From positions 1,364,001-1,428,000 of the forward strand of contig NZ_JBDFMH010000001.1 in assembly GCF_047238125.1 (NCBI RefSeq): a DNA stretch of 64,000 nucleotides, read 5' to 3'. A program made the position numbers and the translations under genes. Of this stretch, positions 49,306 to 58,917 are shown piece by piece (the first letter of the stretch is position 1; each line of letters starts with the position of its first letter). Origin of the DNA: JBDFMH01 sp047238125 (lineage in GTDB: Bacteria; Pseudomonadota; Alphaproteobacteria; Sphingomonadales; Sphingomonadaceae). The notes under the pieces were generated by a model, which saw only the letters and a program-made list of their open reading frames with translations, had not been told where the DNA came from and searched no databases.

Positions 49306-50948
49306 GCCGCAATCTCCTTTTGCTGCACTCGATGCTGCGCAGCATCGCGCCCGGCGATGAAGCCGAAGACCATTGCCGGGCCAAGCGTGCCGCCCGCACC
49401 GCCATAGGTCATCCCCATCGGCGAGGCCATGGCATTGCCCGCGCAATAGAGCCCGGGGATGACCTGACCATCGACATCCAGCACCCGCGCGTGCGGATCG
49501 GTCTGCGGGCCGCCCTTGGTGCCGAGCGCACCGGATTTCACCTCGATCGCGAAATAGGGCCCGTCTCCCAGCGGTGCGAGCGTGGCGCGCTTCTCTCCCC
49601 GCCAGCGCGGATCGCCCCACCACAGATCATTATTGGCCTCGCCACGGTGAAAATCGGGATCGACGCCCGCCGCCGCATTCTCGTTGTACCGCGCGACGGT
49701 CTGCTCCAGCCCGTCCGGATCGATGCCGACGCGCTCGGCCAGCGCGCGCAGCGTCTCACCCTTGGCCACCCATTGCGGCGGGGGGGCGCCGAGCTCGAAA
49801 TGATCGCTGAGGCCGCCGTTGAGGAACGGATAGTCGGCATAATAGCTGGCGTTGAAGACGAACCAGCACGGCAGGTTGGCATATTGGAAGGCGCTGACAT
49901 CCTGCTCGTGGAAGGCCGCACCGAATGCGTTGTAGTTGGAAGCCTCGTTGGTGAAGCGCCGCCCGGCGGCATTGACCATCAGCGAGCCCGGCATGGTGCG
50001 TTCATAGGTGAAGAGCTGCTGGCCCATCGAGTTCAGATCGGTCGGCACCTCGATCACCGGCATCCACCACGCTTCACGCATATTGCCGAGCATCGCGCCG
50101 ACGCGCATCGCCATCTTGAGGCCATCACCGGTGTTGGTCTTGACGGACACCGGGTGCGTCATCGGACCGCGCGTGAAGGCGCGGACCAGTGACTTGTCCC
50201 ATTCGAACCCGCCGGTCGCGATCACGACATTAGGCGCGCGCGCCTCGCCGCCATCCTCGAAACGGACACCGGCGACCGCGCCATCCTCCATGATCAGCTC
50301 GGTCGCACGATGGCCGGTGTGCGGCTCGATCCCGCGATCGAGGCAGGCCTTCAGCAATCGGCCGATCAGCGCCGATCCCATGCCGCGGGCATCGGCAGCG
50401 GCGCGGGCGGCCTTGGTTTCCGGGCTGGCCGGGTTTGGCACCGGCTGGCCGAGCGTCGTCTCGCCCACCGTCATCCACTTGTCCGGAAAATAGGGCGAGC
50501 TCTCTACCTTGTCCGCCCAGGCGCCGAGCTCGGTATAAGGGAATGGCGGGCATTCCAGCGTTCGCCCACCCTCGCGCTTCGCGCCCGGAAATTCGGAATG
50601 ATAATCGGGGAAATGTGGGATCGAGTAGAATTCGACCGGGGTCCGCGCCTCCAGAAAGTGGATCATCTCGGCGCCGGTATCGACGAACGCTTCCGCCATC
50701 GCATCGTCGATCATGCCGTGCGAGAGCGCGCCGAGATAGGTCAGCGCCTGCTCCCGGCTGTCGGTACGGCCCTCGGCCATGTGCGGATGGTTCGGGATCC
50801 AGATCTGCCCGCCGGACCAGGCGCTGGTGCCGCCCACCTTGTCCGACTTCTCGAAGATGCCGACCCGTGCGCCGCCTTCATGTGCGGTGACCGCGGCTGT
50901 CAGCGCCGCGGCGCCGCTGCCGAGCACGATCACGTCGTAATCCGTCAT
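49302..50948 (-). CDS. FAD-dependent oxidoreductase, 3-ketosteroid dehydrogenase/fumarate reductase family
   Basis: This 548-residue flavoprotein has the FAD motif VIVLGSGAAALTAAVTAHEG at 6-25 and KVGGTSAWSGGQIWIPNHP, as in KstD-like enzymes. VVIATGGFEWDKSLV lies in the middle, and YCAGNAMASPMGMTYGGAGG near the end is typical of the family that introduces double bonds next to ketones. The active-site Tyr could be among FNASYYADYP. Assignment to steroids is not warranted. It is transcribed between the MDR gene (14 bp upstream) and the NTF2-like gene (overlapping), forming one unit. Confidence 0.9.
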   Translation of the reverse strand: MTDYDVIVLGSGAAALTAAVTAHEGGARVGIFEKSDKVGGTSAWSGGQIWIPNHPHMAEGRTDSREQALTYLGALSHGMIDDAMAEAFVDTGAEMIHFLEARTPVEFYSIPHFPDYHSEFPGAKREGGRTLECPPFPYTELGAWADKVESSPYFPDKWMTVGETTLGQPVPNPASPETKAARAAADARGMGSALIGRLLKACLDRGIEPHTGHRATELIMEDGAVAGVRFEDGGEARAPNVVIATGGFEWDKSLVRAFTRGPMTHPVSVKTNTGDGLKMAMRVGAMLGNMREAWWMPVIEVPTDLNSMGQQLFTYERTMPGSLMVNAAGRRFTNEASNYNAFGAAFHEQDVSAFQYANLPCWFVFNASYYADYPFLNGGLSDHFELGAPPPQWVAKGETLRALAERVGIDPDGLEQTVARYNENAAAGVDPDFHRGEANNDLWWGDPRWRGEKRATLAPLGDGPYFAIEVKSGALGTKGGPQTDPHARVLDVDGQVIPGLYCAGNAMASPMGMTYGGAGGTLGPAMVFGFIAGRDAAQHRVQQKEIAA

Positions 50949-50961
50949 TATCCGTCTCCCG

Positions 50962-51966
50962 TCAGCGCAGCTTCACCACCACCTTGCCGATGTTCGCGCC
51001 GTTGAAGAGCCCGGCATAGGCATCGAGGACATTTTCCAACCCCTCGGTAATCGCGAACGGCATCTTCAGCTGACCGGCATCTACCCAGGCGCGCAGCCGG
51101 GCCGTCAGCTCTGCCCCGCGATGCGCGAAATCGGGCGAGAAGAAGCCTGTGATCTGCAACCGCCGCGCAAGGACCTGGTCGAAGCGGCGGGGGCCCGGCT
51201 GCGCCTCGGCATAGCCGGCGAGCAGGCCGCAGACCGCGATCCGCCCGTAATGCGCCATGTTGGGCAGCACCGCATCCAGCAGCGGGCCGCCGACATTTTC
51301 AAAATAGACGTTCACGCCGTCGGGCGCGGCGGCGGCGATCGCGGCTTCGACATCGGCCGCGCGGTGGTCGATCGCGGCATCGAGCCCGAGTTCGCCGGTC
51401 AGGAAATCGCATTTGCGCGCGCCGCCGGCGATCCCGATCACGCGCGCGCCGAGCAGCTTGGCGATCTGCGCTGCCAGCATGCCGGTCGCCCCCGCCGCCG
51501 CGGACACCAGCACCGTATCGCCGGGCTGGGTGCGGCCGACCTCCTCGATCCCGACCAGCGCCGTCCAGCCGTTCATGCCGAGCGGGCCGAGATGCATGAG
51601 CGGATCGGCGACGCCTTCATCGAGCTTCACAAGTCCGCTGAGCTCGGGCCGAACCACCGAGACGTCCGCCCATTGGCCGAAGGCGCGGACGAGGTCGCCG
51701 GTCGCGAACCCCTCTGCCCGCGAGGCGACGACGCGCCCCATCACCTGGCCAGGGATCGGGCTGCCAAGCGGGATCGGCGGCTGATAGCTGTCGGTGCGCG
51801 GCGTCATCCACATCCGGGTTCCGGCATCCAGCGACAGATGATCGGCGGCGATGGTGACTTCCCCTTCGCCCGGCTCGGGCACCGGCGCGTCGATCATCGT
51901 CAGCGCGGAGGCGAAATCTTCCCCCGCAGGATAGGAATCCAGCCGCCAGACGCGATTGCCAGCCAT
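50962..51966 (-). CDS. Zinc-free MDR oxidoreductase, second paralog
   Basis: This 334-residue reductase has DHLSLDAGTRMWM near residue 42, the Rossmann segment VLVSAAAGATGMLAAQIAKL near 152, VNVYFENVGGPLLDAVL and IAVCGLLAGYAEAQPGP. It is a CurA/LTB4DH-like reductase related to the gene at 47795. It is the first gene of the leftward MDR-FAD-NTF2-MDR set and diverges from the TonB receptor at 52153 across a 186-bp promoter region, so the two directions may share regulation. Confidence 0.9.
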   Translation of the reverse strand: MAGNRVWRLDSYPAGEDFASALTMIDAPVPEPGEGEVTIAADHLSLDAGTRMWMTPRTDSYQPPIPLGSPIPGQVMGRVVASRAEGFATGDLVRAFGQWADVSVVRPELSGLVKLDEGVADPLMHLGPLGMNGWTALVGIEEVGRTQPGDTVLVSAAAGATGMLAAQIAKLLGARVIGIAGGARKCDFLTGELGLDAAIDHRAADVEAAIAAAAPDGVNVYFENVGGPLLDAVLPNMAHYGRIAVCGLLAGYAEAQPGPRRFDQVLARRLQITGFFSPDFAHRGAELTARLRAWVDAGQLKMPFAITEGLENVLDAYAGLFNGANIGKVVVKLR

Positions 51967-52152
51967 GCCGCCATCCTCCCGATCGTTGCCGGTAAGTCAC
52001 CCGCGCCAAAGGATCGAACAACCTGCCAGCTTCGCTAGGTGACCGGATCGAACGCGCGCAGCATCACGAGCGCATAACGGCGATCAGCCCAACAAAATCG
52101 CATCGGCCAACGATGCTTCAAGCCATGTGCAACTCTTGGGGGGGAAACTGAA

Positions 52153-54672
52153 ATGCAAGACACCTATCGCCTATCCCGTGCCGCTCGCCTGCTGGCCGGG
52201 GTCGCGCTCACTTCGCTCGCCGGTGCCGCGTTCGCGCAGAGCCCCGATGCCGTGACGCCGCCCGCTGCACAGGCCGCCCCGCCCGCCCCCGAGACGGCTG
52301 CGCTGGCATCCGAAGCCGATGGCGGCGGCCTTGAGACGATCATCGTCACCGCCCGCAAGCGGCAGGAAAGCGTGCAGGACGTGCCGGTGGCGGTGACCGC
52401 CATCTCGGCGGAAACGGTGCGCCAGCAGGATCTGACCAGCATCGAGAAGATTGCGGCCCGCACCCCCAACTTCACGGTCGGTCGTGCTTCCAACGGTTCG
52501 GGCGCGCAGCTTACGATGCGCGGCATCGGATCGTCCTCCACCTCGATCGGCATCGAACAGTCGGTCGCCACCGTCGTCGACGGCGTCTATTTCGGCCAGG
52601 GCCGCATCATTCAGGAAGGCTTCTTCGATCTTGGCCGGGTCGAGATCCTGAAGGGGCCGCAGGCGCTGTTCTTCGGCAAGAACGCCACCGCGGGCGTCAT
52701 CTCGATCACGACGGCGGACCCCGGATCCGACCCCGAATTCTTCGGCCGCGTCGGTTACGAATTCCGATCGGAGCAGGTCGTCGGCGAACTGATCGGCTCC
52801 GGTCCGATCACCGATACGCTGGGCGTGCGCCTCGCGGTGCGCGGCAGCAAGATGTATGGCGGCTATTATCGCAACGTCGCCGATCCGGTGTCTTACAACA
52901 CGCTCGACATCGCCACCGGCGTGACCAACCCGCACACTGCGCTGCCCGCCGCGCGTGAGGCGCCGGGCGAAAAGGAACTGCTCGGCCGGTTCACGGTGAA
53001 GTGGGATCCGACCGACAATTTCGTCGCCACCTTCAAGGTCTCGGGTGACTATAACAAGGTCAACAACTCGTCCTGGAATTATGTGAACTTCGACTGCGCC
53101 ACCGGCCGCAGCTCGCTGAACCCGATCTACGAGTGCAAGGACCAGTTCGTCACGCATCAGAATAACATGCCGACCGACATCGCCGCGAACTTCCCGTTCG
53201 CGCGGGACGACGGGCAGCTCTACAATCGCTACAAGAGCTACCAGGCGACTGCCAACCTGGTCTACACGCTGCCGACCGTGACCTTCACCTCGGTGACCAA
53301 CTATCAGTGGAACAACAACCGCTGGACCTGCGCATGCGACTTCCAGTCGAGCAACACCGGCACCTGGGCCACCGAGAATTCGACGTGGAAGGCGTTCTCG
53401 ACCGAACTGCGCGCGCTCACGAGCTTCGATGGACCGCTCAACTTCCTGGTCGGCGGCCTCTATCAGGATACCAAGCGCGACTTCGAACAATATATCATGT
53501 TCGCCAACATCGAGGATTCGACCCAGGACGCCGCCCGGCGCTACCAGGCGACGTCGAAAGTGTCCTTCACCAACGGCGAGACGCTGGCCCTGTTCGGGCA
53601 GGCGACGTTCAAGATCATGGAAACGCTCGAACTGGCCGGCGGCGTGCGTTACACGCGGGAAACCAAGGACAGCTTCTTCACGCAGCCTTACAACAACGCT
53701 GCCGTGACCGCGATCTTCCGTCCGCAGAATTCGCCCGATGGTCTGGGTGAGATCACCGCGAACCAGAAGTTCACCGATTGGTCGCCGGAAGCCACGCTGA
53801 CCTGGAAGCCGACCCGCGACATCCTGGTCTATGGCGCCTACAAGACCGCCTACAAGTCGGGCGGCTTCTCGAATGGCGGTATCAATTCGGGCTTCTCACC
53901 GAACCCGTTCGCCGATCTCACCTTCGAACCGGAGACGGTGGAAGGGTTCGAGGCGGGGCTGAAGACCACGCTGGCGGATAACCAGCTGCGCTTCAACGTC
54001 GGCCTCTACACCTATAAATATTCGGACCTGCAGGTCGACTTCTTCAATTCGCCGATTTTCGCGTTCCAGACGCTGACCGCGGATGCCCGCACGAAGGGCG
54101 TCGAACTGGAATTCGAGTATGCGCCGCGCAGCCTTGCCGGCCTGAACCTGCGCGGATCGCTGAACTATAACCGCGCGCGCTACACCGATTTCCCGCTGGC
54201 ACCCTGCTATGCAGGCCAGACCCCGGCCACGGGCTGCAACCTGGCGTTCAACGCGGCGGGTAATAATTTCACCCGCCAGAACCTGACCGGATCGACGCTG
54301 TCGGTTGCGCCTGAATGGACCGCGACGCTGGGTGCGGGCTACGACACGGCGGTGGGCAACGGCATGAAGTTCGGCATTTCCGCCGATGCCCGCTACAGCG
54401 ACGATTATCTGGCGTCGGGCTTCGGCAACCCCTTCTCGCGCCAGAACAGCTACATCAACCTCGACGCATCAATCCGCTTCGGCGCGGAGGATGATCGCTG
54501 GCAGATCGCGGTGATCGGCAAGAACCTGACCAACCGCTTCTATGTGACGGGCGTGGTCGATGGTCCATCGACCGGCAGCGGCACCGGCACCCCCGCCGGC
54601 GTGCATGCCGACCAGCTGGGCTTCGGCACGCTGCCGCGCACGGTGATGGTGCAGCTTTCCACCCGCTTCTAA
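52153..54672 (+). CDS. TonB-dependent receptor, long sphingomonad type
   Basis: This is an 839-residue outer-membrane receptor with signal peptide (LLAGVALTSLAGAAFAQ). After a Pro/Ala-rich stretch the TonB-box region is LETIIVTARKRQESVQDVPV. The plug is at about 75-185 (LTMRGIGSSSTSIGIEQSVA, VEILKGPQALFFGKNATAGV), and the barrel ends in VMVQLSTRF. Such receptors import siderophores, vitamins or hydrophobic growth substrates. The stop is 5 bp before the Rieske gene, so it is very likely the uptake component of the catabolic operon. Confidence 0.94.
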   Translation: MQDTYRLSRAARLLAGVALTSLAGAAFAQSPDAVTPPAAQAAPPAPETAALASEADGGGLETIIVTARKRQESVQDVPVAVTAISAETVRQQDLTSIEKIAARTPNFTVGRASNGSGAQLTMRGIGSSSTSIGIEQSVATVVDGVYFGQGRIIQEGFFDLGRVEILKGPQALFFGKNATAGVISITTADPGSDPEFFGRVGYEFRSEQVVGELIGSGPITDTLGVRLAVRGSKMYGGYYRNVADPVSYNTLDIATGVTNPHTALPAAREAPGEKELLGRFTVKWDPTDNFVATFKVSGDYNKVNNSSWNYVNFDCATGRSSLNPIYECKDQFVTHQNNMPTDIAANFPFARDDGQLYNRYKSYQATANLVYTLPTVTFTSVTNYQWNNNRWTCACDFQSSNTGTWATENSTWKAFSTELRALTSFDGPLNFLVGGLYQDTKRDFEQYIMFANIEDSTQDAARRYQATSKVSFTNGETLALFGQATFKIMETLELAGGVRYTRETKDSFFTQPYNNAAVTAIFRPQNSPDGLGEITANQKFTDWSPEATLTWKPTRDILVYGAYKTAYKSGGFSNGGINSGFSPNPFADLTFEPETVEGFEAGLKTTLADNQLRFNVGLYTYKYSDLQVDFFNSPIFAFQTLTADARTKGVELEFEYAPRSLAGLNLRGSLNYNRARYTDFPLAPCYAGQTPATGCNLAFNAAGNNFTRQNLTGSTLSVAPEWTATLGAGYDTAVGNGMKFGISADARYSDDYLASGFGNPFSRQNSYINLDASIRFGAEDDRWQIAVIGKNLTNRFYVTGVVDGPSTGSGTGTPAGVHADQLGFGTLPRTVMVQLSTRF

Positions 54673-54677
54673 TTCGG

Positions 54678-56015
54678 ATGGGAAGCGGCCAGAACCCGAT
54701 CGATCCGGCGCGGTACCGCTCAGCCGAGCGGGCCCGCGCCGAATGGGACCGGGTCTGGATCAAATGCTGGCACGCCGGGCCGCGGGTGGAGGAACTGCCC
54801 GAGCCCGGCGATGTCATGGTCCACAGCCTGGGCGGCGAAAGCCTGTTGTTCGTCCATGATCAGGACGGCACGATCCGCGGCTGGTTCAATTTGTGCCGCC
54901 ATCGCGGCAACCGGCTGATCCTATCCGGCGATGGGCCGACCGCGGTGCGCGAACTGCGCTGCGCCTTTCATGGCTGGCGCTACGGGTTGGATGGCGCATT
55001 GATCGAGGCGCCCTATGCCGAACGGTTCGGCGATTGCCTCGCCGATCAGAAGCGGACGGGGCTAAAATCCTTCCGGGTCGAGGCTTGGGCCGGGTGGCTT
55101 TGGTTCACGCTCGACGACGATGCACCGCCATTTGCCAACTATCTGGGCCCGATGCGTCCCCTGCTCGAGCCCTACCGGCTCGAGAAGGCGACGATCGTCG
55201 ATTACAAGACGTTCGAATTCGACTGTAACTGGAAGACGGTGCTCGACGCGTTCAACGAGAGCTATCATTTCCAGGCGCTGCATTCGGACATCCTGGCGTG
55301 GGGCAACGAGGACGCGCCGATCGCGCTGACCGGCATCCATTCGATGATGGTCAACGAATATGGCGCACCCTCGCGGCTCTACCCCGATCAGGCAACGATC
55401 AACCCCGCGCTCCGCCAGTATCTGGAATTCTCGGGGATCGATCCGGATAGCTTTTCAGGCACGCCGGCGGACGTTCGGCTCGCCGGCCAGGCGGCGCGGC
55501 GCAGGGCGGGCGAAGACGGCAGCCACCTTCCCTATGCCACTTTGGCGGACGGGCAACTGAGCGATGCCTATCATTATCTGCTGTTCCCCAGCCTGCACCT
55601 GAATCTGTTCCCGGAATTCCAGGTGGCGATGCGCTATCGCCCGCACCCCTCCGGCGATCCGCTTAAGATGTATTTCGATTTCATCATGCTGGCCCCGCTG
55701 GCGCCCGGCGAAGCGATCCCGAGCTATGAGCACAGGGTCGTGCGCGGCAAGGACCAGCTAGTGGGCGAGGTGCTGGAGTGGGGCGCACGGCGGCACCCGA
55801 TCGCCGAGCAGGTGCTGGGCGAGGATATCGACCTGATCGAACAGGTGCAGGCCGGCACCGCATCGATCGCGTTCGACGGCCCGATCCTGAGCGAGGATGA
55901 GCGCCGGATCGCCCATTTCCACGCCAATCTCGATCGGCTGCTGGCCGGCGAACCCGTCGCCGCGCTGATCGCCGACAACCCGGTCGAGCCCGCATTCGGG
56001 GCGGGCGCCGCATGA
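54678..56015 (+). CDS. Rieske non-heme iron oxygenase, alpha subunit
   Basis: This 445-residue oxygenase has Rieske [2Fe-2S] ligands in LCRHRGN (about 73-79) and CAFHGW (about 94-99). The mononuclear iron site is in NWKTVLDAFNESYHFQALH, giving E-x2-H-x4-H with glutamate where most ring-hydroxylating dioxygenases have aspartate between the two centres. There is no beta subunit, reductase or ferredoxin gene next to it. It should insert oxygen into the imported substrate; ring dihydroxylation, demethylation and C-H hydroxylation are all possible. Confidence 0.93.
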   Translation: MGSGQNPIDPARYRSAERARAEWDRVWIKCWHAGPRVEELPEPGDVMVHSLGGESLLFVHDQDGTIRGWFNLCRHRGNRLILSGDGPTAVRELRCAFHGWRYGLDGALIEAPYAERFGDCLADQKRTGLKSFRVEAWAGWLWFTLDDDAPPFANYLGPMRPLLEPYRLEKATIVDYKTFEFDCNWKTVLDAFNESYHFQALHSDILAWGNEDAPIALTGIHSMMVNEYGAPSRLYPDQATINPALRQYLEFSGIDPDSFSGTPADVRLAGQAARRRAGEDGSHLPYATLADGQLSDAYHYLLFPSLHLNLFPEFQVAMRYRPHPSGDPLKMYFDFIMLAPLAPGEAIPSYEHRVVRGKDQLVGEVLEWGARRHPIAEQVLGEDIDLIEQVQAGTASIAFDGPILSEDERRIAHFHANLDRLLAGEPVAALIADNPVEPAFGAGAA

Positions 56016-56470
56016 GCCGCGAGCGCAGCATCGCCATCGCAGAGCGCTACCTGGCGGCGATGCAGGCCGGCGACTGGGAAACGGTCGAGGCGCTCTACCA
56101 CGACGATATCCGCGTCCATATGTGTGGATCGACCCCGGCATCGGGTACGATCGAGGGCAAGGAAGCGCTGACCCGCGGCCTGATCGCGACCCAGGTCCAC
56201 GCCGCGCTCGATCCGGCGGCGATGCAATTCGCGCGGCGCTGGCGGGTGATGTGCGCGGACGAGGAGCGCGCGACGATCCTGATGGAAGGCGGCGGGCCCA
56301 CTCTTTCCGGCGACCGATACGACCAGACCTATCTCGAGCTGTTCCGTTTCGCCGCGGACGGCCGCATCATCGAGATGCACGCCTTCTTCGATACCGCGCT
56401 CGCCGAACGGGCGCTGTTCGCCAACCCCCTCGCCACCCCGCGCGATCCGGCGCCGGCGATGCCCTTCTGA
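56012..56470 (+). CDS. NTF2/SnoaL-like protein
   Basis: This 152-residue cone-fold protein has the start AIAERYLAAMQAGDWETVEA and Y-H-D-D block LYHDDIRVHMCG, and FRFAADGRIIEMHAFFDTAL at the end, as in SnoaL and ketosteroid-isomerase-like enzymes. It overlaps the Rieske gene by 4 bp (ATGA). It is not a canonical dioxygenase beta subunit, although those share the fold, so a small-subunit-like role with the Rieske protein is conceivable but unproven. Confidence 0.87.
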   Translation: MSRERSIAIAERYLAAMQAGDWETVEALYHDDIRVHMCGSTPASGTIEGKEALTRGLIATQVHAALDPAAMQFARRWRVMCADEERATILMEGGGPTLSGDRYDQTYLELFRFAADGRIIEMHAFFDTALAERALFANPLATPRDPAPAMPF

Positions 56471-56483
56471 CAGGAGTTTTCCG

Positions 56484-57287
56484 ATGGCCAGGCTCGAAGG
56501 CAAGACCGCGCTCGTGATCGGCGCGGCCAACCGCGATAACATGGCGCAGGTGATCGCGCGCCGCTTCCATGACGAGGGCGCCAAGGTCGCGGTGGCAGGC
56601 CGCAAGATGGACGAACTGGAGCGCTTCGCAGGCGAGATCGGGGGGGTAGCTCTGTCGTGCGACCTCACCGACCGTGCACAAGTGTTCGCGCTGGCCGATG
56701 CCGCGAAGGATGCGCTGGGCGGGATCGACATCGCAGTGAACGCAACCGGCTGGGGCCTGCTGAAGCCCTTCCTCGAGCATGACGAGGACGAGGTCGACCG
56801 GATGACGGCGCTGCAGTTCAAAGGCCCGTTCTATTTCATGCAGGCGATGGTGGGCGCGATGGCGACCGATCGCGGCGGACGCGGCGGATCGATCATCCAG
56901 ATCAGCAGCGCGACGGCGACGATCATGCTGAACGACCATGCGGCCTATATGGGCACCAAGGCAGGCACCGACCATGTGGTGCGCTGCGTGGCCAACGAGT
57001 TCGGATCGGTCGGCATCCGCGCGAATTCAATCTCACCGGGGCTGACCGACACGCCGATGAACGCCGATGCCAAGCAGGTGCCCGGCCTGTTCGAGGCGTT
57101 TCGCGCCGGTTATCCGCTCGGCCGCTGGGGCACGTCGGAGGATGTGGCGGCGGCGGCCGTCTTCCTGGCATCGGACGAATGTTTCATGACGGGTGACAAT
57201 CTGCAGGTAAATGGCGGGCTCACACTGCGCCGCAATCCGACGCGCGAAGAGATCGGCGCTTCGGTCGAGAAGGCGATGTCGGCGTGA
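56484..57287 (+). CDS. SDR with enoyl-reductase-like cofactor loop
   Basis: This 267-residue SDR has a first loop that reads VIGAANRDNMAQVIARRFH, lacking the classical GxxxGxG and resembling the divergent loop of FabI-type enoyl reductases (GxxxxxSIA). Other blocks are classical: NATGWG, ISSATAT, YMGTK, and FMTGDNLQVNGGLTLRR. It may therefore be a reductase of C=C or C=O groups with altered cofactor preference. It overlaps the GMC gene by 4 bp and is preceded by CAGGAG. Confidence 0.88.
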   Translation: MARLEGKTALVIGAANRDNMAQVIARRFHDEGAKVAVAGRKMDELERFAGEIGGVALSCDLTDRAQVFALADAAKDALGGIDIAVNATGWGLLKPFLEHDEDEVDRMTALQFKGPFYFMQAMVGAMATDRGGRGGSIIQISSATATIMLNDHAAYMGTKAGTDHVVRCVANEFGSVGIRANSISPGLTDTPMNADAKQVPGLFEAFRAGYPLGRWGTSEDVAAAAVFLASDECFMTGDNLQVNGGLTLRRNPTREEIGASVEKAMSA

Positions 57288-58906
57288 GCGAGACCTGGGA
57301 TTATATCATCGTCGGCGCCGGTTCGGCCGGCTGCGTGCTGGCGAACCGGCTGTCGGCGGACGGCAATGCGCGCGTGCTGATGCTGGAAGCGGGCGGCACC
57401 GATGCCAATCCGCTGATCCACATGCCCAAGGGCATGGCCAAGCTGGTGATGAACCCCAAGCACACCTGGTATTTCCCGGTGGCCCAGCCGCGTGTGGAAG
57501 GCGAGGCTGCGAGCGAAGTCTGGGTGCGCGGGCTGGGCCTCGGCGGGTCATCGTCGATCAACGGAATGATCTATGTCCGCGGCCAGCCCGAGGATTATGC
57601 CGACTGGGAGGAGCGCGGCGCGACCGACTGGGGCTGGAGCCGGATGAAGGCCGCGTTCCGGGCGATCGAGGATCAGGAACTGGGCGACGATGGCGTTCGC
57701 GGCAAGGGCGGCCCGGTCCACATCAGCAAGGGTAGCTATCGCTATCCGGTCAGCGAGGCGCTGGTCGAAGCGGGCGTGCAAATGGGCCTGCCGCGCCATA
57801 CCGACGATCTGAATCGCGAGGATCAGGAGGGCGTCGGCTATTATTCGCACAACATCCGTCGCGGAAAGCGGCAGTCGTCCGCGGTGGTGTTCCTGAAGCC
57901 CGCGATGAAGCGCGGCAACGTCCGCGTCGTGACGGGGGCCATGACCGACAAGGTGCTGTTCGATGCGCAGAAGCGCGCGATCGCGGTCGAAGCGATCGTC
58001 GAGGGCAAGCGCCAGCGCTTCGACGTGCGCGGCGAAGTGATCCTGTCCGCAGGCGCGCTGATGTCGCCGGCAATCCTGCAGCGATCGGGCATCGGCCCCG
58101 GCGATGCGCTGCGCGCGGCCGGCATCGAAACGCTGGTCGACAGCCCCGATGTCGGCGGGCGGATGCGCGATCATCTCGGCTTCGCGATCTCCTACCGGCT
58201 GAAGGGCGATCGCGGGATCAACCATCAGTTCTACGGGCCGGGCCTGATCCGCAACGTGCTTCGCTATTATCTGAAGCATGACGGACCGCTGGCGACGGGT
58301 CCGTTCGAGGTCGGCGCGTTCGTGAAGACCAGCCCGCAGGTCGATCGGCCCGACGCGCAACTCTATCTGGGCGGATTCACCTTCGCGCGCAGCGAAGACG
58401 ATAACTTCCCCGTGCCGCTGGCCGATGTCGAGCGGCGGCCGGGCATGACCTGCTATGGCCAGCTGCTGCGGCTGACCAGCGAGGGCAGCGTGCTGGTAAA
58501 GAGCGCCGATCCCGCGGCGATGCCCGAGATCACCCCCAACTGGATGACGACGCCTGAGGATCGCAAGGCGGCGATCGATATGATCCGCTACATGCGCCGC
58601 TACATGGCCCAGCCCGCGATCGCTCCCTATGTCGAGGCGGAGGCCTTCCCCGGCGCCGAGCATGACAGCGACGAGGCGCTGTGGGAGCTATTCCGCCGCC
58701 TTTCGACCTGCGGCACCCATGCGGTGGCGACCTGCCGGATGGGATCGGACAATCGCGCGGTGCTCGATCCCGATCTGCGCGTGAACGGCGTCAGCGGGCT
58801 GCGCGTCATCGACTGTTCGGCGATGCCCGCGCCGGTATCGGGCAACACCAATGGCCCCGCGATGGCACTTGGCTGGGCCGCCGCCGATCGCATCCTGGCA
58901 AAGTGA
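57284..58906 (+). CDS. GMC-family FAD alcohol dehydrogenase/oxidase
   Basis: This is a 540-residue glucose-methanol-choline oxidoreductase. The FAD motif is YIIVGAGSAGCVLANRLS at 7-24, GMC signature 1 is around GLGLGGSSSINGMIYVRGQP, and signature 2 around GALMSPAILQRSGIGPGD. The catalytic histidine is in STCGTHAVATCRMG, and the second His/Asn position in SGNTNGPAMALGWAAA reads asparagine. It oxidises alcohols to carbonyls; the match is general to choline-dehydrogenase-like enzymes, and the true substrate is probably an intermediate made by the Rieske enzyme. Confidence 0.93.
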   Translation: MSETWDYIIVGAGSAGCVLANRLSADGNARVLMLEAGGTDANPLIHMPKGMAKLVMNPKHTWYFPVAQPRVEGEAASEVWVRGLGLGGSSSINGMIYVRGQPEDYADWEERGATDWGWSRMKAAFRAIEDQELGDDGVRGKGGPVHISKGSYRYPVSEALVEAGVQMGLPRHTDDLNREDQEGVGYYSHNIRRGKRQSSAVVFLKPAMKRGNVRVVTGAMTDKVLFDAQKRAIAVEAIVEGKRQRFDVRGEVILSAGALMSPAILQRSGIGPGDALRAAGIETLVDSPDVGGRMRDHLGFAISYRLKGDRGINHQFYGPGLIRNVLRYYLKHDGPLATGPFEVGAFVKTSPQVDRPDAQLYLGGFTFARSEDDNFPVPLADVERRPGMTCYGQLLRLTSEGSVLVKSADPAAMPEITPNWMTTPEDRKAAIDMIRYMRRYMAQPAIAPYVEAEAFPGAEHDSDEALWELFRRLSTCGTHAVATCRMGSDNRAVLDPDLRVNGVSGLRVIDCSAMPAPVSGNTNGPAMALGWAAADRILAK

Positions 58907-58917
58907 AGGACATGGCA

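Noticed and set aside
49302..50948. Naming the FAD enzyme as a 3-ketosteroid delta-1-dehydrogenase
   Set aside because: Family resemblance is general; no other steroid-specific gene could be identified with confidence.
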